Part shown: in pieces, positions 33,336-43,690 of the stretch
Layout: each line of letters begins with the position of its first letter
Position numbering within the stretch: the stretch's first letter is position 1
NCBI GenBank assembly: GCA_016932855.1
Contig: JAFGCB010000058.1
Coordinates: 1-56,000, forward strand
Direction of reading: 5' to 3'
Origin: Candidatus Omnitrophota bacterium
GTDB lineage: Bacteria; Omnitrophota; Gorgyraeia; Duberdicusellales; Duberdicusellaceae
DNA length: 56,000 nucleotides
Made by a program: the position numbers and the translations under genes
Notes under the pieces: generated by a model
Databases searched by the model: none
Seen by the model: the letters and a program-made list of their open reading frames with translations, nothing else
What the model was told of the DNA's origin: nothing

Positions 33336-34220
33336 GGCTCTAGGATGGAATCTCTTATGAATCTCCTTAAGCCTGGCCTTATTAATATGAGTATATATTT
33401 GAGTAGTGGAGATGCTCGAATGTCCAAGCATTTCCTGGACGCTTCGCAGATCCGCCCCACCCTCTAAAAGATGTGTAGCGAAAGAGTGCCGTAAAGTATG
33501 TGGGGAGACTTCCTTCTTAATTCTGGTTTTTTTAAGGTAGAATTTTATCATTTTCCATATGCTTTGTCGACTCAAATTTCTCTTGTAGGAAGAAATAAAA
33601 ATCCCGTTAGAAGTTCGGCCTTTAAGAATATCTCCTCTTGCCTGGCTTATATAACGGGACAAAAAATGTATGGCGGTCTTACCCAAAGGAACAATTCTTT
33701 CCTTGCCGCCCTTTCCCTTAACCTTCAAGAAACCCGCGTCAGTATTTAAGTCGTTGATATTCAAAGAAGAAACCTCGGAAACCCTAAGTCCTGTCGCGTA
33801 CATAAGCTCAAGGATGGCCTTATCCCTTAACCCCCGGCTAGTCCGGATATTAGGCTGGGCGAGAAGTTTATCCACCTCTTTAAATTCCAAAACCTGGGGA
33901 ATCTTTTTCCAAAGACGGGGCGTATCTATAGCGGAACTTAAATCTTTATCTAAAATCTTTTCTCTTACCAGGAATCGATGAAAGCTCTTTATGCTAGATA
34001 AATTCCTGGCTACGGAGACAACAGAAGTTCCTTTACTTCTTCTCTGACCCATAAATTCAATAATATGCTTCTTGTCTATCTGGAAAAGAGAATTAACGCC
34101 TTGCGAAGAAAGATATTTTACGTATTTTTTTAAATCATTTACGTAAGAGCTGATGGTATTTTTCGATACACCCCTTTCAACTCTCAAGTAATCTACGAAT
34201 AATTCTATGTATTTATCCAT
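33333..34220 (-). CDS. xerD: Tyrosine recombinase, XerC/XerD type
   Basis: Xer recombinases resolve chromosome dimers at dif with help from FtsK, which is encoded at 51799. The 295-residue protein has the N-terminal SAM-like core-binding domain (ELFVDYLRVERGVSKNTISS) and the catalytic residues: R in ATGLRVSEVSSL, K in KGKGGKERIVPLG, HXXR in SPHTLRHSFATHLLEGGAD, H in MLGHSSISTTQ, and the tyrosine in IYTH. Length and housekeeping neighbours favour Xer over a phage or integron integrase; C versus D is not decided. Confidence 0.9.
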   Translation of the reverse strand: MDKYIELFVDYLRVERGVSKNTISSYVNDLKKYVKYLSSQGVNSLFQIDKKHIIEFMGQRRSKGTSVVSVARNLSSIKSFHRFLVREKILDKDLSSAIDTPRLWKKIPQVLEFKEVDKLLAQPNIRTSRGLRDKAILELMYATGLRVSEVSSLNINDLNTDAGFLKVKGKGGKERIVPLGKTAIHFLSRYISQARGDILKGRTSNGIFISSYKRNLSRQSIWKMIKFYLKKTRIKKEVSPHTLRHSFATHLLEGGADLRSVQEMLGHSSISTTQIYTHINKARLKEIHKRFHPRA

Positions 34221-34224
34221 TGCC

Positions 34225-34848
34225 TTAAGTCAGAAACGGGTTTTCTTTTTTTTCTTCAGCTAAAGTAGTCCTGGGTCCATGGCCCGGGAAAACAACTAAA
34301 TCTTCATTTAGGATAAAAAGCTTATTCTTTATAGACTGAATAAGCTCTTGGTGACTGCCGCCCTTAAAGTCAGTCCGGCCGATTGAACGGCAAAACAAAG
34401 TGTCTCCCGAAAAAAGACAGCCTCCGAATTTAATGCATACCCCGCCCTGGGTGTGGCCGGGGGTATGGATTATCTCCATCTTGTCATGGCCGAACTTAAG
34501 AAATTGACCGTCCTGCAAAAGATTAATCTCGGTATTATCATTCAGGATAAAGGGATTGGACAAAAATAAGGATAGATTTAAATCAGGGCTTCTAAGCAAA
34601 GGGGCGTCTTTTTCATGAATAAATACCGAAACGCCGAAAGCGGAATCCTCCTGTATATGGTCGATGTGGCCGTGGGTATTTATTACGAACTGAACAGAGA
34701 AATTATATTTTTTAATTATTGCCTTTATTTTTCCGGCCTCATCACCGGGGTCAATAATAAAGGCGGAAGACCCGGGCTTTCCCACAACATAACAATTAGC
34801 GGCAAAAGGCCCGACTTCAATTCTTTCGACTATTACTCTGTTCTCCAT
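34225..34848 (-). CDS. MBL-fold hydrolase, glyoxalase II-like
   Basis: The 207-residue metallo-beta-lactamase-fold protein has VGPFAANCYVVG, IDPGDEAGKI, the zinc motif NTHGHIDHI, HTPGHTQGGVCI, FSGDTLFCRSIGRTDF and VFPGHGPRTTL. These are features of the YcbL/GloB-like group that hydrolyses thioesters. The substrate is unknown. The ATG at 34848 was chosen because GAGGTGG lies eight bases upstream. It stands four bases before the xer gene, so the two are co-transcribed. Confidence 0.87.
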   Translation of the reverse strand: MENRVIVERIEVGPFAANCYVVGKPGSSAFIIDPGDEAGKIKAIIKKYNFSVQFVINTHGHIDHIQEDSAFGVSVFIHEKDAPLLRSPDLNLSLFLSNPFILNDNTEINLLQDGQFLKFGHDKMEIIHTPGHTQGGVCIKFGGCLFSGDTLFCRSIGRTDFKGGSHQELIQSIKNKLFILNEDLVVFPGHGPRTTLAEEKKENPFLT

Positions 34849-34940
34849 TAAAGCCACCTCATAACTAACTACCGCCTACCGTTAATCAAACTCTCGAAAT
34901 ACACGCTTCTGGCCTCAAAAACACTATGGAAAATCCAAAA

Positions 34941-35022
34941 CCCCAATATTACCCTGCCTGCCGGCCAGGCAGGGATTTACTTGGGATTTGCTTGATAATA
35001 TTGGCTGTATTTGATATTGGGG
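34941..35022. repeat. Nested palindrome (cruciform-like) between the lipoprotein and MBL genes
   Basis: Inner arms CCCTGCCTG (34952-34960) and CAGGCAGGG (34966-34974) enclose CCGGC. An outer pair CCCCAATAT (34941-34949) and ATATTGGGG (35014-35022) encloses everything. TTGGGAT and TTGATATTGG words continue the outer pattern. The 218-base gap holds no gene. Confidence 0.75.
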
Positions 35023-35066
35023 ATTCACTGTTCATTGTTCAATAATCTCCTGGGCGTAAACCGAAA

Positions 35067-35555
35067 TCATTCTTCCATCCAAACAGATGCTTTTTCGTAC
35101 GTAAAACCTTTTTCAAAGTCACGCTTGACCTTCGAAACCCTTCTCTTCATAAGAACAAAATTTTCTGAACTGCTAAAATAAGGATCGTGCACTGCGGTAC
35201 GTATAGAAACCATTTCCTTGTATATAGGATCTATGGCTTTCTTGCCCTCTTCGTTGTAATAATAGATAATCTGCTCTAAATTCATAAACGCCTCATCAAT
35301 TGATTTCTTCTGCCGTTTGGCATTAGCGCCTTCTTCCATAGAAGCGTTAAGTTCGTCAAGCCACCCCCGAACAAAAAGCCAGTATTGATGGTACATATCC
35401 GACGTGGGAACTTTAGGATACTCTTTCAGTTCCAAATATAAAGGAGGAGGGACTTCCTTTCTCCTTTTCCTTACAAATTTTTTTCTTAAGGCCATGCAAC
35501 CCGTAAAGTCAAAAACCATAATCAAAACAAAAACCGCAATAAAGAACTTTCTCAT
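35067..35555 (-). CDS. Small lipoprotein of unknown function
   Basis: I do not recognise this protein. It begins MRKFFIAVFVLIMVFDFTGC, a lipoprotein signal with the cysteine of the lipobox at residue 20, followed by a basic stretch (RKKFVRKRRKE), which may favour inner-membrane retention. The remaining 130 residues are helical and charged with several tyrosines and tryptophans (MYHQYWLFVRGWLDELNASM). The ATG at 35555 is preceded by AAAGGGG; an upstream ATG would spoil the signal peptide. Confidence 0.65.
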   Translation of the reverse strand: MRKFFIAVFVLIMVFDFTGCMALRKKFVRKRRKEVPPPLYLELKEYPKVPTSDMYHQYWLFVRGWLDELNASMEEGANAKRQKKSIDEAFMNLEQIIYYYNEEGKKAIDPIYKEMVSIRTAVHDPYFSSSENFVLMKRRVSKVKRDFEKGFTYEKASVWMEE

Positions 35556-35588
35556 TTCTACCCCTTTCTTCTCTTCTATCATTTGTAA

Positions 35589-37757
<2,169 letters not shown>

Positions 37758-37760
37758 AAT

Positions 37761-38495
37761 TTACCATCCCCCGCTCAATCTATTCGCTAGAACTTCAGGC
37801 AAACCTTCTTCTATTATTTGACCCTGGGTTGTCTTAATATCGTACCTTAGGCGTATGAATTTAAGCGTATTTTTCTGAGTATCAAAAATACAAAAACAAC
37901 TCCTGGAGTCCCTGTCTCTGGGCTGGCCGACACTGCCAATATTTATAATATACTTGCATTTAGAAGAAATCTCTATGGCGCTGGAGTAATCACGGTATAA
38001 ATTATCAGCCTTCCAGATAAAGCACGCCGGTATGTGAGTATGAGCCACAAAACAAATCTGTTCATCAATCTGGTTTACTACCGAGAAATCCCTAAAAATT
38101 AAAGAATAATTATCAAGATAATGGAATTTATCGGGTTCAAATAAACTGCCATGCGTACATATAAAATTAGCCTCTTTGTAAGTTAAATCAAATCCGTTTA
38201 AGAAAGATTGGTTTTCTTGGGAAAGTTTTTCCTGCGTCCAGACTATGGCTTTTCTTGCATAGGGATTAAACGAAGATATCTCAAGCTTGCCAAGGCAGCC
38301 TAAATCGTGATTGCCGGCTATAGCCAGCCATGAGTTTTTTTTTACTATCTCTATGCAGGCGTTAGGCCTTGCTGCATAGCCGACGATATCTCCCAGGCAA
38401 ATAACTTTATCCGGGGATAATTTCTTTATCTCTTCCTCGACCCCAAGAAGGGCTTCCAGATTAGAATGTATGTCTGATAATAAAGCTACCCTCAT
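37761..38495 (-). CDS. Calcineurin-like metallophosphoesterase (YfcE/MJ0936-like)
   Basis: The 244-residue protein has the metal-binding motifs of the family: LLSDIHSNLEAL, VICLGDIVGYAARPN, AIAGNHDLGCLG, FICTHGSL, VAHTHIPACF and NIGSVGQPRDRDSR. Enzymes of this group hydrolyse phosphodiesters with two metal ions; the natural substrate is not known. I chose the ATG directly before MRVALLSDIHS. The gene stands between acylphosphatase and ligA. Confidence 0.87.
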   Translation of the reverse strand: MRVALLSDIHSNLEALLGVEEEIKKLSPDKVICLGDIVGYAARPNACIEIVKKNSWLAIAGNHDLGCLGKLEISSFNPYARKAIVWTQEKLSQENQSFLNGFDLTYKEANFICTHGSLFEPDKFHYLDNYSLIFRDFSVVNQIDEQICFVAHTHIPACFIWKADNLYRDYSSAIEISSKCKYIINIGSVGQPRDRDSRSCFCIFDTQKNTLKFIRLRYDIKTTQGQIIEEGLPEVLANRLSGGW

Positions 38496-38564
38496 CGTCG
38501 TTTCGCGATTCTTGCACAGATCAGCACTGATTTTTAACAAATTAACAATGGTTGCTTCGGGTAT

Positions 38565-38655
38565 CGGGCATCGCCTATCGGGTATCGTATTTATCTTCCC
38601 GATACCCCAAACCCGAAACCCTATACCCGAATATCTGTGATCATCTGTGTTAACG
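38565..38655. repeat. GGGTATCGGGCATCGCC words, then CATCTGTGATC words
   Basis: Words GGGTATCGGGCATCG and CTATCGGGTATCG are followed by their complements (CGATACCCC, CCCGAAACCCTATACCCGA), so the tract can form a hairpin. It ends in ATCTGTGATCATCTGTG, the word family of 33292-33335. It fills the gap between acylphosphatase and the phosphoesterase. Confidence 0.75.
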
Positions 38656-38922
38656 GAAGGTTATTTTAAATCCTGAGAATTCACAAGAAGCTGAAAGAGC
38701 CTCCTGGGAATAATCATGGATATAATCCTTAAAATAATCCTTTAAATCAACCAAAAATAAATTGAGCTTTTCTTCCTCGGCCTCAGCGACTATTTCAACT
38801 GAACCGTCAGGGCTATTTCTCACCCAGCCGACTATACCAAACTTACGGGCAATTCTCTGGGCGGTAAAACGAAACCCTACGCCCTGAACCATTCCCGTAA
38901 ATATAAGGTGATATCGTAACAT
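38650..38922 (-). CDS. acyP: Acylphosphatase
   Basis: The enzyme hydrolyses acyl phosphates such as acetyl phosphate. The 90-residue protein is of normal length and has the signature GMVQGVGFRFTAQRIARKFG with the active-site arginine, and GWVRNSPDGSVEIVAEAEEE with the active-site asparagine. The physiological role of acylphosphatases is generally unclear. Confidence 0.94.
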   Translation of the reverse strand: MLRYHLIFTGMVQGVGFRFTAQRIARKFGIVGWVRNSPDGSVEIVAEAEEEKLNLFLVDLKDYFKDYIHDYSQEALSASCEFSGFKITFR

Positions 38923-39112
38923 TAATTATCTGTTTTAATTTCTTGTACCGTGTACTGAGTACCACGTACCGCGAATTTATAACTATACTGGCCAAAAAAA
39001 ATCGCCTACTCTTTCTCTAAAAAATAAAAAATGATTCTTTCTGTAGAGAAAATAAATCCTTGTGACATTGTGACCTTGTATCTTGGTGGCTTTTCCAGAT
39101 ACTATCCGCTAA

Positions 39113-39170
39113 CCGTCCTTCGACAAGTTTAAAATTATCTGCCGAAGGACGCTTAAGTATTCCCGAAGGG
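39113..39170. repeat. Hairpin repeat element, copy A (~58 bases)
   Basis: It starts CCGTCCTTCGACAAG and ends GTATTCCCGAAGGG, with exact arms GTCCTTC (39115-39121) and GAAGGAC (39144-39150). The element at 47700-47756 matches it along nearly its whole length, about four fifths identical by eye. Confidence 0.85.
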
Positions 39171-39182
39171 CTATTCGCTAAA

Positions 39183-39216
39183 TTGCGCGTTACGCACCAC
39201 GCATTACGCGTTACGA
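39183..39216. repeat. ACGCGTTACGCATTACGC word repeat 3' of tRNA-Pro(CGG)
   Basis: The words GCGCGTTACGCACCACGCAT and TACGCGTTACG follow the tRNA 3' end, separated from it by a T8 run. The same words follow tRNA-Pro(TGG) at 1911-1980. Confidence 0.8.
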
Positions 39217-39226
39217 AAAAAAATGA

Positions 39227-39301
39227 TCGGGAAGGAGGGATTCGAACCCTCGGCCTCAACGTCCCGAACGTTGCGCGCTAACCAAACTGCGCTACTTCCC
39301 G
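39227..39301 (-). tRNA. tRNA-Pro(CGG)
   Basis: The minus strand gives acceptor CGGGAAG/CTTCCCG with C1-G72, anticodon stem CAACG/CGTTG with loop TTCGGGA (anticodon CGG), and T arm GAGGG-TTCGAAT-CCCTC. No CCA is encoded. A run of eight T follows the 3' end. Upstream a TATAAA lies inside the palindrome CTAGGTTTATACCTAG (39318-39333), a possible -10. Confidence 0.96.
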
Positions 39302-39335
39302 ATGAAATCATTTTTATCTAGGTTTATACCTAGAT

Positions 39336-39354
39336 TTCATCAGCATCGAATGCC
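39336..39354. repeat. TTCATCAGCATCGAATGCC element 5' of tRNA-Pro(CGG)
   Basis: Eighteen of nineteen bases agree with 2101-2119, which stands at nearly the same distance (34 against 37 bases) from the 5' end of tRNA-Pro(TGG). The core GCAT-CGA-ATGC is an inverted repeat. Confidence 0.7.
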
Positions 39355-39395
39355 TTTAGGCATAAAATACCCTCTATGAAACTCTTATTATAGGC

Positions 39396-39432
39396 CCTCG
39401 AAGATCTAACATCCAGGATCGAGGATCTATCT
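39396..39432. repeat. GATCCTCGATCCTGGATG words after ribE
   Basis: Directly after the ribE stop the minus strand reads ATCCTCGATCCTGGATGTTA and then GATCTTCGAGGG. A related tract follows ftsA (10591-10623). Confidence 0.65.
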
Positions 39433-40005
39433 ATTCAACGCCACTTTTGCTAAATAATCAAACTCAACATTTATATAGGAACCGGCTTTTTTATTCTTCA
39501 AGCCGGTATTCTGCCAAGTATAAGGGATAATATTTACTGAAAAGCTACCGGACTTTACTTCTGCTACAGTCAAACTTATACCATCCAAAGCTATTGAACC
39601 TTTTGAAACCAAATATTTCTTAAATTTTGGTGGTGCGGCTATTTCTAATAATACGTTACCGCCCGAACGCCAAATTCTTTTAATTTTTTCCTCACAATCT
39701 ATATGACCCAAGACAAAATGCCCGTCAAGCTTGCCTCCCAGACTAAGCCCTGATTCTAAATTGACGCAATCTGAAATTTTAAGCCTCTTTAGATTTGACA
39801 AATCAAGACTCGCTTTAATAAGATCAAAATAAAGAATATTTTTTTCTTTTTTTATAAGCGTAAGGCAAACTCCGTTTACCGAAACGCTGGCTGACTCCTC
39901 GACTTTGGGAAAGATTACTTTCGAGATTACCCCTATCTGCCAGTAGCCGGCTCTCTTTGAAATCCTGCTTATTTTTCCTACTTCTTCGATTATTCCCGTA
40001 AACAT
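39427..40005 (-). CDS. ribE: Riboflavin synthase, alpha subunit
   Basis: The enzyme makes riboflavin by dismutation of two lumazine molecules supplied by RibH. The 192-residue protein has two lumazine-binding halves: MFTGIIEEVGKI with ASVSVNGVCLTLI and then GHFVLGHIDCEEKI with GSIALDGISLTVAEV. It lies last in a run with ribBA, ribH and ribD, separated by four other genes. Confidence 0.95.
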   Translation of the reverse strand: MFTGIIEEVGKISRISKRAGYWQIGVISKVIFPKVEESASVSVNGVCLTLIKKEKNILYFDLIKASLDLSNLKRLKISDCVNLESGLSLGGKLDGHFVLGHIDCEEKIKRIWRSGGNVLLEIAAPPKFKKYLVSKGSIALDGISLTVAEVKSGSFSVNIIPYTWQNTGLKNKKAGSYINVEFDYLAKVALNR

Positions 40006-40099
40006 ATATTAGCGACGCGCGGCTTGCGACTCTATAAATTAAATAAAGAAAGATAGTTTATCACCTAAAAAAGAGGCCGTCAATTATACATATAACTAT

Positions 40100-40165
40100 C
40101 TACGATCATCTGTGTTCTCGGTCTGTGATCATCTGCGTCTTCAATCTGTGATCGTCTGTATCTTA
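40100..40165. repeat. CATCTGTGATC word repeat at the 3' end of the radical SAM gene
   Basis: Four words (GATCATCTGTG, CTGTGATCATCTGCG, CTGTGATCGTCTG) lie between ribE and the radical SAM gene. The tract encodes the last residues (IQTITD) and stop codon of that gene. Confidence 0.85.
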
Positions 40166-41289
40166 GAGAAACGCCGATAATCACTATATTTTAACGCCAA
40201 GGGCTTTTTTGTCTTAGCGTAAGCTAACTCATCAATGCCGCAAACAGCCTCACTGCAGCTTAAACAATTACCCCGGCATCCTTGCTGAGGGTAAAATCTA
40301 CCACCTTTACGTTTATATATGGGGATATTAAGCCCTTCGCAGTTCAAAGCTGAAGAAAACTGCTTATTTAATCCTATAATATTTCCTTTTTGGCTTTCAT
40401 ATTCCATGCAAAGTGAAAATGTAAGACCTAAAGAATCAGCTTGCTTACGCAGAAAACCAAAGACTTCTTTGCGGTAATCTATACAAGCATTAAGATAGCC
40501 TATTTTTTCTTTGTAGAGTGACAAATATTTATCCTTAATATGCCTGCCGAACAATCGAGCAATCTTAGTAAGCACATAACCTTTTATTCTTGGCGGTATA
40601 TCCAAAACAGAAGCCACAACATGCTTTACACCTTCTTGCGAAATTCTAGTCATTAATCTGGTTAACCCCTTTTTGTCGTCACTTATAAACGGTAAAATTG
40701 GATCAATCCTGGCCACTGAGTATACGCCTTGATCTGTAAGACGCCTAATATTAGCGAAGAGAACCTCCAAGTCGGCTCCTGGTGAAAGTAATCTATTAAG
40801 CTTGCTGTCAGGACTTAAAATTGAAATTTGGCCAAAAGAATGTTCCTGGGTCCTGATTAAATTTATTACTTCCTGGGGAACTCTTTCTTTAGTTATAAAC
40901 TCAATGGGTAAGTTACGCTCAATAAAAACCTTTACAAGCTTTGCCGATAGATTGTAGAACTTATCAATCTTCTGAAAAGGCTCTGTTACCGGAGAAAGAT
41001 AACCGCAAAAACCAATATCTATACTATCGAGCTGGCTTGCTACCAGCTTATCAAATTCTTCAAAAACAAAGACCCTGCCATTTCTATGAAACTCTTGAAA
41101 ATATCCTGGCAAAGCCCGGCTATAACAATAAAAACAGCCTAGACTGCAGCCGTTATAAGGATTAAGCAGAAATCTTTCGCAGCTGCATTCTCTTTTAGGC
41201 CAGGCAAACCAACCATGTATTTTTTTAGAAGACTTAACCAGGTAATGCTTGAAAGGTTTATTTTGAAGTCTTATACGTAGATTTGGCAT
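40141..41289 (-). CDS. Radical SAM protein, SplB-like family, with an extra C-terminal cysteine cluster
   Basis: The 382-residue protein has the radical SAM motif CSLGCFYC (C48, C52, C55) preceded by ECSCERFLLNPYNG, as in spore-photoproduct-lyase-like and Rv2578c-like proteins. VARIDPILPFISDD follows in the barrel. Near the end C338, C342, C345 and C350 form CX3CX2CX4C, which could hold a second iron-sulfur cluster. True SplB needs a C-terminal catalytic cysteine in another context, so the substrate is open. It overlaps mazG by 32 bases inside the riboflavin operon. The last residues (IQTITD) come from a word repeat. Confidence 0.75.
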   Translation of the reverse strand: MPNLRIRLQNKPFKHYLVKSSKKIHGWFAWPKRECSCERFLLNPYNGCSLGCFYCYSRALPGYFQEFHRNGRVFVFEEFDKLVASQLDSIDIGFCGYLSPVTEPFQKIDKFYNLSAKLVKVFIERNLPIEFITKERVPQEVINLIRTQEHSFGQISILSPDSKLNRLLSPGADLEVLFANIRRLTDQGVYSVARIDPILPFISDDKKGLTRLMTRISQEGVKHVVASVLDIPPRIKGYVLTKIARLFGRHIKDKYLSLYKEKIGYLNACIDYRKEVFGFLRKQADSLGLTFSLCMEYESQKGNIIGLNKQFSSALNCEGLNIPIYKRKGGRFYPQQGCRGNCLSCSEAVCGIDELAYAKTKKPLALKYSDYRRFSKIQTITD

Positions 41290-41935
41290 AAAGGACTCTC
41301 GAGGACTCCTTTCCTACTTTTTTCTTAAGTAAGACTTCTGGATTTTCGCCTTTGAGGGAAAGGACTAATGAGGAATAAAACAGAATCTCAAACAAGGTTT
41401 TTTTATCCTTGTGCTTATGATATTTTTTTATTCTTTTTATTAACTCTTTTTCCAAATCTTTTGTCTTTATTTGGTCTAAATGCTTGCATTCTTTAATGAA
41501 TAAATACGACGAAAATAAGGCCGGGGTTTTTTTTGGTATTCTGTCAGCAATACTCTTTCTAAGCTTTTTCTTAGCCTTATCCTTAATCCACATATTTAAA
41601 ACACCGCTTGAAGTCTTAATCTTACGCCTTGCAAAAACATGAGGATGCCTTACTATCATCTTATTGACAATATTTTCTAAGGCATCCTCAGCCTTAAATA
41701 TGTTCTTCTCCTCAAAAAGCTTAGAGAAGAAAACCAAAAGCATAAATAAATCCCCGAGTTCTTCTTTAATAAGATGGGGATTCTTAGCGTCTAAAGCATC
41801 AAAAAGTTCATATACTTCTTCTAAGATATAATTCTTTAAGTCTTTTACCTTCTGTTTTCTATCCCAAGGGCATCCCTTGGGGCCGCGCAAAATGTCGACA
41901 ACTTCTACTAATTTTTTAAATTTGCTATCAACCAT
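41258..41935 (-). CDS. mazG: MazG-like nucleoside triphosphate pyrophosphohydrolase
   Basis: MazG proteins hydrolyse NTPs and dNTPs to monophosphates. The 225-residue protein shows LRGPKGCPWDRKQ, the metal-binding EEVYELFDALDAK and EELGDLFMLLVFFSKL helices, and KMIVRHPHVFARRK. After this the sequence is charged and diverges from the family, so the second MazG domain is weak. It could clean up damaged nucleotides. Confidence 0.88.
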   Translation of the reverse strand: MVDSKFKKLVEVVDILRGPKGCPWDRKQKVKDLKNYILEEVYELFDALDAKNPHLIKEELGDLFMLLVFFSKLFEEKNIFKAEDALENIVNKMIVRHPHVFARRKIKTSSGVLNMWIKDKAKKKLRKSIADRIPKKTPALFSSYLFIKECKHLDQIKTKDLEKELIKRIKKYHKHKDKKTLFEILFYSSLVLSLKGENPEVLLKKKVGKESSRVLYAKSTYKTSK

Positions 41936-41958
41936 AACTGAATTCGCAAAAAATCCGG

Positions 41959-42537
41959 CTAGATCCTATTATAATGTAAGACTTTGTTTAAAGGCCGTTT
42001 GGGTACGGTTAAATTTGATTCTTTATCCTGGGTATACCTAACAGTAAAATCTGTATCTTTTACCTTTGATTTTTGAGCAGGATAGCCTAAGGCCACAATA
42101 GAATCCAATTCATATTTAGACGGTATTTTTAAAAGCTTCTTTAGGGATTCTCTATCAATCGAAGCCAACCAGCAACTGGCTATACCAAAACTTAAAGCGG
42201 TCAAAATCAAATTCTGGGCGCAAGCACCGACATCACGTAAATCAGGGTTAGATGTCCGCTCTCTGCTGATCAAAATAAACACATAAGCACAAGGGGTTTG
42301 GTTTTCTCCAGGAGTTCCTTTACCTTTTAAATACCCTGCCCATCTGGTATAGGGAAAAATCTTCTTAAGTAAATCTTCTTTATCAACTACCAAAAATTCT
42401 GTAATTTGTAAGTTGGCAGCCGAGGGCGCAAGCCGGGCTGCGTTAATTATTTTAGTAAGTAAACTCTTAAGTATCTTCTTCTGCTTGAATTTACGAATAC
42501 TTCTTCTTTCTAAAATAAGTTTATATATACCGCGCAT
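41959..42537 (-). CDS. Nitroreductase-family flavoprotein
   Basis: The 192-residue protein fits the FMN-dependent nitroreductase fold: LILERRSIRKFKQKKI at the start, NAARLAPSAANLQITEFLVV with the flavin-binding serine and asparagine-like residues, DVGACAQNLILTALSFGIASCWLAS, and ALGYPAQK near the end. Substrates of this broad family cannot be named. Its ATG follows the ribD stop codon directly, so it is tightly linked with an FMN-producing operon. Confidence 0.87.
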   Translation of the reverse strand: MRGIYKLILERRSIRKFKQKKILKSLLTKIINAARLAPSAANLQITEFLVVDKEDLLKKIFPYTRWAGYLKGKGTPGENQTPCAYVFILISRERTSNPDLRDVGACAQNLILTALSFGIASCWLASIDRESLKKLLKIPSKYELDSIVALGYPAQKSKVKDTDFTVRYTQDKESNLTVPKRPLNKVLHYNRI

Positions 42538-43617
42538 TTATCTAAATTCAGGATAAGCTGTAATTAAATAATCTTTGCCTATTTGCTTAATATCTATGTT
42601 CTTAAGCTGGGTGATTTTTTCTATCGCTAAATATCCGCTGCCGCCAATGGAATCAAGACTTGAATATTTACCCATAATCTTAGGCGCCAAAAACATGTAA
42701 AGTTTATCAACTAGTCTATGATCAAAAAAACTACCTAAGGTACGAGAACCGCCTTCAACAAATACCGAACATATGCCTTCGGCATAAAGAGTTTTTAAAA
42801 CCATTTTTAAGTTGAATCCTTTCCTAAGACAATCCAGCCCCACAATAGACGCTTTATCCTTAAACGCCTCTATCTTATGTTTAGCGACATCTTTGTTTGT
42901 AAATATAATCACGTCCTTGGATTCTTCAAAAAGCTTAGCTTTAGAAGAAATTCTTAGCCGGGGATCTAAAACAACCTTGACCAGCTTCTTACCAGGGCAA
43001 GATAAAGAAGGGTTATCTTTTATAACCGTATTTGCTCCTACTAAAATGGCATCGCATAACGACCTTAACTTCTTAGCATACTGCCTGGCCTTGGTACCAG
43101 TAATCCATTTTGATTTACCCTTACTATCAGCAACTTTACCATCAAAAGTCTGAGCAACCTTAGCAACTACAAAAGGCCTTTTAGATTTTATGTTAGTAAA
43201 AAATACTTCATTTAACTCTCTAGCTTCGGAACTTAACACACCGGAAGTAACTTTTATGCCGGATTTTTTCAATCTCGATATCGATTTACCACAAACTCTG
43301 GGATTAGGATCTTTACTGGCAACCACCACCCGCCTGATGCCAGAAGCTATCACTCTATCAACACAGGGGGGGGTTCTTCCCCAATGAAAACAAGGCTCAA
43401 GATTTACGTATAAATCTGCGCCTTTTGCCCTATTATTAATCTTGTTTAAAGCCTCTATCTCAGCGTGAGGCAAGCCTGCTTTTTTATGAAAGCCTTCTGC
43501 TATTACTTTACCTTTCTTTACAATAATACAGCCCACCATTGGATTAGGCGAAGTCCTGCCTTCTGCTTTCCTGGCAAGCTCAAATGTCCTTTTTATGTAA
43601 TATTCATCTAAATTCAT
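42538..43617 (-). CDS. ribD: Bifunctional diaminohydroxyphosphoribosylaminopyrimidine deaminase / reductase
   Basis: RibD catalyses the second and third steps after GTP cyclohydrolase II. The N-terminal deaminase shows GLPHAEIEALNKI and the zinc site LEPCFHWGRTPPCVDRVIASG. The C-terminal reductase (from about residue 145) shows RPFVVAKVAQTFDGKVADSKG and VFVEGGSRTLGSFFDH. At 359 residues the length is standard. Confidence 0.95.
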   Translation of the reverse strand: MNLDEYYIKRTFELARKAEGRTSPNPMVGCIIVKKGKVIAEGFHKKAGLPHAEIEALNKINNRAKGADLYVNLEPCFHWGRTPPCVDRVIASGIRRVVVASKDPNPRVCGKSISRLKKSGIKVTSGVLSSEARELNEVFFTNIKSKRPFVVAKVAQTFDGKVADSKGKSKWITGTKARQYAKKLRSLCDAILVGANTVIKDNPSLSCPGKKLVKVVLDPRLRISSKAKLFEESKDVIIFTNKDVAKHKIEAFKDKASIVGLDCLRKGFNLKMVLKTLYAEGICSVFVEGGSRTLGSFFDHRLVDKLYMFLAPKIMGKYSSLDSIGGSGYLAIEKITQLKNIDIKQIGKDYLITAYPEFR

Positions 43618-43654
43618 AACTACTGTTTTACATCCAACAACAAATAGAGATTCT

Positions 43655-43690
43655 AAATTTGAAATTTGTCATTTGACATTTGAAATTCAA
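43655..43690. repeat. ATTTGACATTTGAAATT word repeat after the PHP gene
   Basis: TTTGAAATTTGTCATTTGAC, then ATTTGAAATTCAAG fill the gap between ribD and the PHP gene, starting at the PHP stop codon. Confidence 0.7.

Larger units (their letters stand above)
38923..39226. other. Gene-free stretch between acyP and tRNA-Pro(CGG)
   Basis: No gene is supported here. It holds GTACCGTGTACTGAGTACCACGTACC words (38944-38973, two pieces), TTGTGAC words near 39058-39075, the hairpin element at 39113-39170 and the ACGCGTTACG tract at 39183-39216. Confidence 0.7.

Noticed and set aside
33333..34220. Phage or integron integrase marking a mobile element
   Set aside because: Its size, motifs and housekeeping neighbours fit XerC/XerD; no attachment sites or other phage genes are near.
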